Of a DNA stretch of 64,000 nt, positions 60,013-64,000 are shown piece by piece. The notes beneath the pieces are model-generated. The model was not told where the DNA came from. It searched no databases and worked only from the letters and a program-made list of their open reading frames with translations. This DNA is from Pseudomonas farris (GTDB lineage: Bacteria; Pseudomonadota; Gammaproteobacteria; Pseudomonadales; Pseudomonadaceae): contig NZ_JAHSTV010000008.1 in the NCBI RefSeq assembly GCF_019145235.1, positions 248,001-312,000 of the forward strand. The letters are read 5' to 3'. Both the position numbers and the translations under genes were made by a program. The first letter of the stretch is position 1. Each line of letters starts with the position of its first letter.

Positions 60013-60984
60013 TTAGACCGCCATCGGCGCGGTCATCGGCGCGTGGTGTTCATAGCCTTCCAGCGAGAAATCGCCCGGCTCGATCTGCTCCAGCCACTCC
60101 GGCTGATAAACACCGGTCTTGGCAAACTCCGGCACGCGGTCGGAAATCACCAGTTTCGGCATCGGGAACGGCTCGCGCTTGAGCTGTTCGTTGAGCATGT
60201 CCAGGTGGTTTTCGTAGACGTGGGCGTCGCCGATGAAATAGGTGAACCAGCGCGGGGTGTAACCGGTCAGGCGACCGATCAGGCTCAGCAGCGCGGCGCC
60301 TTCGGTGAGGTTGAACGGCGTGCCCAACCCTAGATCGTTGGAGCGAATGTAGAGGGTCAAAGAGATCTCTTTAGTCTCAACATTCGGGTGGAACTGGTAC
60401 AGCAAGTGGCACGGCGGCAGGGCCATTTCGTCGAGCTGCGCAACGTTCCAGCCGTGGAACAGGATGCGACGGCTGCCCGGGTCCTTGATGATGGTGTCGA
60501 CGCACTGGCGGATCTGGTCGATCGCCTTGTACAGCACCACGTAGGCCTGACCGTCTTCTTCGCCTTCGGCAATCTGGCGATAACCCTGGCTCAGGGTCTG
60601 CTCGATGGCGGCCTGGTTGCTGACCGGAATTTGCTTGTACGCCGGCCATTTGCGCCATTGCACGCCGTAGATCTCGCCGAGGTCGTCTTCACCCTGACGG
60701 AACGGGTTGGCCAGCCACTGCGCATTTTCGTTGGCGTTCTGGTCCCAGACCTTGCAGCCCAGCGCCCGGAATTCGGCGGCGTTGTTCACCCCGCGCAGAA
60801 AACCGCACATCTCGCCGATGGCGGATTTGAAAGCCATCTTGCGAGTGGTGATCGCCGGAAAACCTTCCTGCAGATCGAAGCGCAGCATCGCGCCCGGAAA
60901 GCTGATGGTGTTCACGCCGGTGCGGTTGGCCTGTTTGGTGCCGTTCTTGATGACGTGGGCGACCAATTCGAGATATTGCTTCAT
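60013..60984 (-). CDS. thyA: Thymidylate synthase ThyA (enlarged)
   Basis: The 323-residue enzyme methylates dUMP to dTMP. The catalytic Cys192 is in ALPPCHLLYQFHPN. Relative to E. coli ThyA (264 residues, Cys146 from memory) about 46 extra residues lie before the active Cys, around WLANPFRQGEDD and the segment QIPVSNQAAIEQTLSQGYRQIAEGEEDGQ. N-terminal RTGVNTISFPGAMLRFDL and C-terminal features are normal. It follows lgt on the minus strand. Confidence 0.95.
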   Translation of the reverse strand: MKQYLELVAHVIKNGTKQANRTGVNTISFPGAMLRFDLQEGFPAITTRKMAFKSAIGEMCGFLRGVNNAAEFRALGCKVWDQNANENAQWLANPFRQGEDDLGEIYGVQWRKWPAYKQIPVSNQAAIEQTLSQGYRQIAEGEEDGQAYVVLYKAIDQIRQCVDTIIKDPGSRRILFHGWNVAQLDEMALPPCHLLYQFHPNVETKEISLTLYIRSNDLGLGTPFNLTEGAALLSLIGRLTGYTPRWFTYFIGDAHVYENHLDMLNEQLKREPFPMPKLVISDRVPEFAKTGVYQPEWLEQIEPGDFSLEGYEHHAPMTAPMAV

Positions 60985-61049
60985 GAATTACCTGTGTCCT
61001 TGAACCCGGGGCCAAAGCCCCCGGGGTTCGAATTTATAGCGCCTGCTTC

Positions 61050-61856
61050 TTATACAGCAGCTGCGGGGGCCGCCGGGGCGCGTCGATAAGCCAGCCAGAT
61101 CAGGAACAGCCCGCCGACAATCATCGGTACGCACAGCACCTGGCCCATGGTCAGCCAGTTCCAGGCCAGATAACCCAGTTGCGCGTCCGGCACGCGAACA
61201 AATTCGACGATGAAACGGAAGATGCCATAGAACAGCGCGAACATCCCGGACACCGCCATGGTCGGCCGCGGCTTGCGCGAGAACAGCCAGAGGATCGCGA
61301 ACAGCGCCACGCCTTCCAGCGCGAACTGGTACAGCTGCGACGGATGACGCGCCAACTGCGCCGGATCGGTCGGGAAGACCATCGCCCACGGCACGTCGGT
61401 CGCCTTGCCCCACAGCTCGGCGTTGATGAAGTTACCGATGCGCCCGGCACCCAGGCCGATCGGCACCATCGGCGCGACGAAGTCCATCAGCTGGAAGAAC
61501 GACTTGCCGTTCTTTTTACCGAACCACAGCGCCGCCAGCATCACACCGATAAACCCGCCGTGGAACGACATGCCGCCCTTCCACACTTCGAAGATCAGGG
61601 TCGGGTTGGCCAGATAGGCGTTCAGATCGTAAAACAGCACATAACCCAAACGGCCACCGACGATGACGCCCATCGACATCCAGAACACCATGTCGGAGAG
61701 TTTCTCCTTGGTCCAGGTCGGGTCGAAGCGGTTCAGCCGGCGAGACGCCAGCCACCACGCGCCGCCGATGCCGATCAGGTACATCAGGCCGTACCAGTGG
61801 ATTTTCAGCGGACCGATGGCCAGGGCCACCGGGTCGATCTGCGGGTAAGGCAGCAT
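61050..61856 (-). CDS. lgt: Prolipoprotein diacylglyceryl transferase Lgt
   Basis: The 268-residue integral membrane enzyme has the signature GGRLGYVLFYDLNAY, MSFHGGFIGVMLAALWF (essential His) and GLGAGRIGNFINAELWG. It adds diacylglycerol to the lipobox Cys of lipoproteins. It precedes thyA by 65 bp, a common pairing in proteobacteria. Confidence 0.97.
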   Translation of the reverse strand: MLPYPQIDPVALAIGPLKIHWYGLMYLIGIGGAWWLASRRLNRFDPTWTKEKLSDMVFWMSMGVIVGGRLGYVLFYDLNAYLANPTLIFEVWKGGMSFHGGFIGVMLAALWFGKKNGKSFFQLMDFVAPMVPIGLGAGRIGNFINAELWGKATDVPWAMVFPTDPAQLARHPSQLYQFALEGVALFAILWLFSRKPRPTMAVSGMFALFYGIFRFIVEFVRVPDAQLGYLAWNWLTMGQVLCVPMIVGGLFLIWLAYRRAPAAPAAAV

Positions 61857-61938
61857 TGCGACTCCTCGTTAGAGTTGAAACCTTCAAATTCCCGGGCGAC
61901 GCTGTCACGCCAGGATTAAGCCAGGATTGCGCTGCGCG

Positions 61939-62721
61939 TCAGAGCAAGAAGCTCAAGCCGACGCAAAACAGCAAAGCGGCAAACAGTCTTTTCAGCAAGC
62001 GCGGCGACAGCCTGTGGGCCAGTCGCGCACCGAGGCGGGCGAAAACCATGCTGGTCAGGGCGATCCCCAGCAGCGCCGGCAAATAAACAAAACCGAGACT
62101 ATGGGCCGGCAGCAGTGGATCGTGCCACCCCAGAATCATGAAACTTAATGCACTGGCCAGGGCAATTGGCAGGCCACAGGCCGACGAAGTGGCCACCGCC
62201 TGCTGCATCGGCACGCTGCGCCAGGTCAGGAACGGCACGGTCAACGAGCCGCCGCCAATCCCGAAAATCGCTGAGGCCCAGCCAATGATGCTGCCAGCCA
62301 CCGTCAGACCGACTTTGCCTGGCACCGTCCGGCTGGCCTTGGGTTTGAAGTCCAAAGCGAGTTGAACGGCGATGATCAGCGCAAATACCCCGATGATCTT
62401 CTGCAAATTCGGCCCGGAAATCGCTTCGGCAGTCAGCGCGCCGAAACCGGCACCGATCAGAATGCCGAGGGTCATCCAGGCAAAAATCGGCCAACGCACA
62501 GCGCCGCGGCGGTGGTGCTCGCGAACCGCATTGACCGACGTAAAGATGATCGTCGCCAGCGAGGTGCCGACTGCCAGATGCGTCAGGATCGACGCATCAA
62601 ATCCCTGCAAAGTGAAACTGAACACCAGCACCGGGACAATGATGATCCCGCCGCCTACCCCGAACAGCCCGGCCAACACGCCCGCACAGGCGCCCAACGC
62701 CAGATAGAGCAGAAATTCCAT
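61939..62721 (-). CDS. TSUP (TauE/SafE) family transporter
   Basis: The 260-residue membrane protein has the TSUP repeat with GLFGVGGGIIIVPVLVF and its second copy AIFGIGGGSLTVPFLTW. Members export or import sulfur-containing or organic anions; substrate is not predictable here. It precedes lgt-thyA on the minus strand, as PA0340 does. Confidence 0.9.
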   Translation of the reverse strand: MEFLLYLALGACAGVLAGLFGVGGGIIIVPVLVFSFTLQGFDASILTHLAVGTSLATIIFTSVNAVREHHRRGAVRWPIFAWMTLGILIGAGFGALTAEAISGPNLQKIIGVFALIIAVQLALDFKPKASRTVPGKVGLTVAGSIIGWASAIFGIGGGSLTVPFLTWRSVPMQQAVATSSACGLPIALASALSFMILGWHDPLLPAHSLGFVYLPALLGIALTSMVFARLGARLAHRLSPRLLKRLFAALLFCVGLSFLL

Positions 62722-62855
62722 GGCCGCATCCCCAAGCATCCCGAATCAGGAGCGGCATGGTAACGGAAGCATGGCCTCGGGCTCCACTGTGGATGGCGAT
62801 GGATCGATGAGCGATGTCTGCGTAGAGTGAGCAAAAAACACACAAGGACCACCTT

Positions 62856-63602
62856 ATGTGCCTGATTGTTTTTGCCTGGCGGCCGGGCCATGCCCAGCCA
62901 CTGATCGTGGCGGCCAACCGCGACGAATTCTATGCCCGGCCCAGCCTGCCCCTGGCGCAATGGCCGCAAGCCCCGCACGTGTATGCCGGTCGCGACCTTG
63001 AGGCTGGCGGTACATGGCTCGGTGTCGGCGCCAACGGGCGCTTCGCCGCGCTGACCAACATCCGTGATCCCCTTCAACCGCCAGCGCGCAAATCGCGGGG
63101 TGAACTGGTGGCGCAGTTTCTCAGCGGGGACATGTCGATTGACGACTACTTGAGCGACGTTGTTGCACGTTCGCAGGAATATTCCGGGTTTAATCTGCTA
63201 ATCGGCAATACCAATGAGCTATGGCACTTCAATGCCCGGGAGACGGAGGCGGTCATGCTCCAACCGGGCATTTATGGGTTATCGAACGCGGGGCTGGATA
63301 CGCCGTGGCCGAAAGTACTCAAGGCCAAGGCGGCATTGAGCGAGGTGTTGGGCGATCCGCAGCCGCAGGCGCTATTGGCCTTGCTCAACGACCCGCAGAC
63401 GGCGCCGCTTGCCGAACTGCCGGACACTGGCGTGGGGCAGGCTACCGAGACGTTGTTGTCGAGCGTGTTTATCAAGAGCCCGACTTACGGGACACGGGCG
63501 AGCACGGCGTTGATTGTTCAGGCGGATGGGGGGCGGCATATGGTCGAAAGGAGTTTCGGGCCGTATGGGGGGCATTTGGGGGAAGTGGAGGTCAGGATTT
63601 AG
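62856..63602 (+). CDS. NRDE family protein (TANGO2-like)
   Basis: The 248-residue protein starts MCLIVFAWRPGHAQPLIVAANRDEFYARPS, with the NRDE signature and a Cys2 exposed after Met removal. GGTWLGVGANGRFAALTNIRDP follows. Function is not settled; eukaryotic TANGO2 has been linked to heme and lipid handling. It is divergent from the TSUP gene. Confidence 0.9.
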   Translation: MCLIVFAWRPGHAQPLIVAANRDEFYARPSLPLAQWPQAPHVYAGRDLEAGGTWLGVGANGRFAALTNIRDPLQPPARKSRGELVAQFLSGDMSIDDYLSDVVARSQEYSGFNLLIGNTNELWHFNARETEAVMLQPGIYGLSNAGLDTPWPKVLKAKAALSEVLGDPQPQALLALLNDPQTAPLAELPDTGVGQATETLLSSVFIKSPTYGTRASTALIVQADGGRHMVERSFGPYGGHLGEVEVRI

Positions 63603-63620
63603 ACGGGTTTAGTCTAGGCC

Positions 63621-63726
63621 GGCCCCATCGCGAGCAGGCTCGCTCCCACATTGGATTTTCTGTAAACACAGATTTTGTGCACGACAGAAATCAACTGTGG
63701 GAGCGAGCCTGCTCGCGATGGGGCCG
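63621..63726. repeat. REPIN-like doublet, GAGCCTGCTCGCGA variant, type B
   Basis: Inverted unit 63621-63650 and direct unit 63696-63726; outer flanks ggccccatcgcg/cgcgatggggcc extend the pairing. Between convergent NRDE and ptsP genes. Confidence 0.87.
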
Positions 63727-63734
63727 GATCAGGT

Positions 63735-64000
63735 TTAGAGGGTTTTAACCGAAGCCGGATTAATCATCCGCGCCAACCCAAGGTTCTTCAGCGCCAACTG
63801 CAGCGAGCTGTGGATAACTTGCGGGTTGTCGATGGTCATCAGCTCAGCCAACAATTCCTTGGCCTTGCTCAGGTTGATCTGACGCAGCATCCACTTCACT
63901 TTCGGCAAGTTGGTGGCGTTCATCGACAGACTGTCGAAGCCCATTGCCATCAACAACACCGCCGCCGCCGGGTCACCGGCCATTTCGCCGCAGATACTCA
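63735..64000 (-). CDS. ptsP: PEP-protein phosphotransferase PtsP, C-terminal end (partial)
   Basis: Only the last 87 codons are in the window. The frame reads SICGEMAGDPAAAVLLMAMGFDSLSMNATNLPKVKWMLRQI, the end of the PEP-utilising TIM-barrel domain of enzyme I proteins; CGEMAGD carries the active-site Cys of the family. Position next to the NRDE/TSUP/lgt/thyA genes corresponds to PA0337 (ptsP, nitrogen PTS enzyme I with a GAF domain). The start lies beyond the right end. Confidence 0.9.
   Translation of the reverse strand, partial: SICGEMAGDPAAAVLLMAMGFDSLSMNATNLPKVKWMLRQINLSKAKELLAELMTIDNPQVIHSSLQLALKNLGLARMINPASVKTL

Noticed and set aside
553..63726. Repeated 20-bp units as a CRISPR array
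   Set aside because: Units are dispersed, inverted in pairs and lack regular spacers or cas genes; they are REP elements.

Overview
The window is chromosomal DNA of a Pseudomonas, most likely of the P. fluorescens group. Three things point there: high-GC coding with dense, mostly overlapping operons; a gene order that, from memory, follows the P. aeruginosa PAO1 block from about PA0406 down to PA0337 (tonB-like, algH, ruvX, pyrR-pyrB-pyrC', pilT, yggS-proC, metX-metW, rdgB-hemW, trmB-thiG-thiS, mtgA, rpoH-ftsX-ftsE-ftsY, M16 pair, rsmD, laoABCR, coaD, fdx, mutM, ilvD, folA, thyA, lgt, ptsP); and many copies of the GTGGGAGCGGGCTTGCTCGC repeat typical of this group. It is almost entirely conserved core genome, with a few accessory insertions.

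1-22 kb: a partial TonB-like gene, algH-ruvX, the pyrR-pyrB-pyrC' pyrimidine operon, a TM2 membrane protein, an NlpC/P60 hydrolase, pilT (without pilU), yggS-proC-yggT-DUF167, metX-metW-DUF4426-rdgB-hemW-DUF3392, then on the minus strand trmB-thiG-thiS, DUF423, plus-strand mtgA, and the minus-strand rpoH and ftsY-ftsE-ftsX units. 22-38 kb: two M16 peptidase-like proteins (one active-looking, one lacking the zinc motif), rsmD, an alpha/beta hydrolase with an AraC regulator, a two-domain sulfurtransferase, the lao long-chain alcohol oxidation locus (laoR divergent from laoC-laoB-laoA), coaD, ferredoxin, mutM, an HDOD protein and rlmI.

38.0-41.6 kb is the most interesting stretch. It is an AT-richer insertion between rlmI and ilvD. 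It has a good sigma70-type promoter, a 23-codon peptide gene with a strong ribosome binding site, a terminator-like hairpin, then three translationally coupled genes for a SagB-type flavin dehydrogenase, an AurF-like diiron oxygenase with its metal-ligand pattern intact, and an MFS exporter. No YcaO cyclodehydratase, radical SAM enzyme, protease or NRPS is present. I read it as a candidate small peptide-derived (RiPP-like) natural product pathway that I cannot match to a described class.

41.8-64 kb: ilvD, a phosphorylcholine phosphatase-like HAD enzyme, a cystine symporter, folA, a DUF2868 membrane protein with a DUF3482 GTPase, and a minus-strand phosphonate locus (LysR regulator, ABC transporter ATPase-permease-binding protein, FAD oxidoreductase, PhnZ-like HD diiron oxygenase). 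Then come a divergent cadA/cadR metal resistance pair sharing a MerR-type operator, thyA-lgt-TSUP, an NRDE protein and the 3' end of ptsP. Seventeen inverted repeat doublets (REPIN-like) punctuate the gene ends; two of them lie inside operons.
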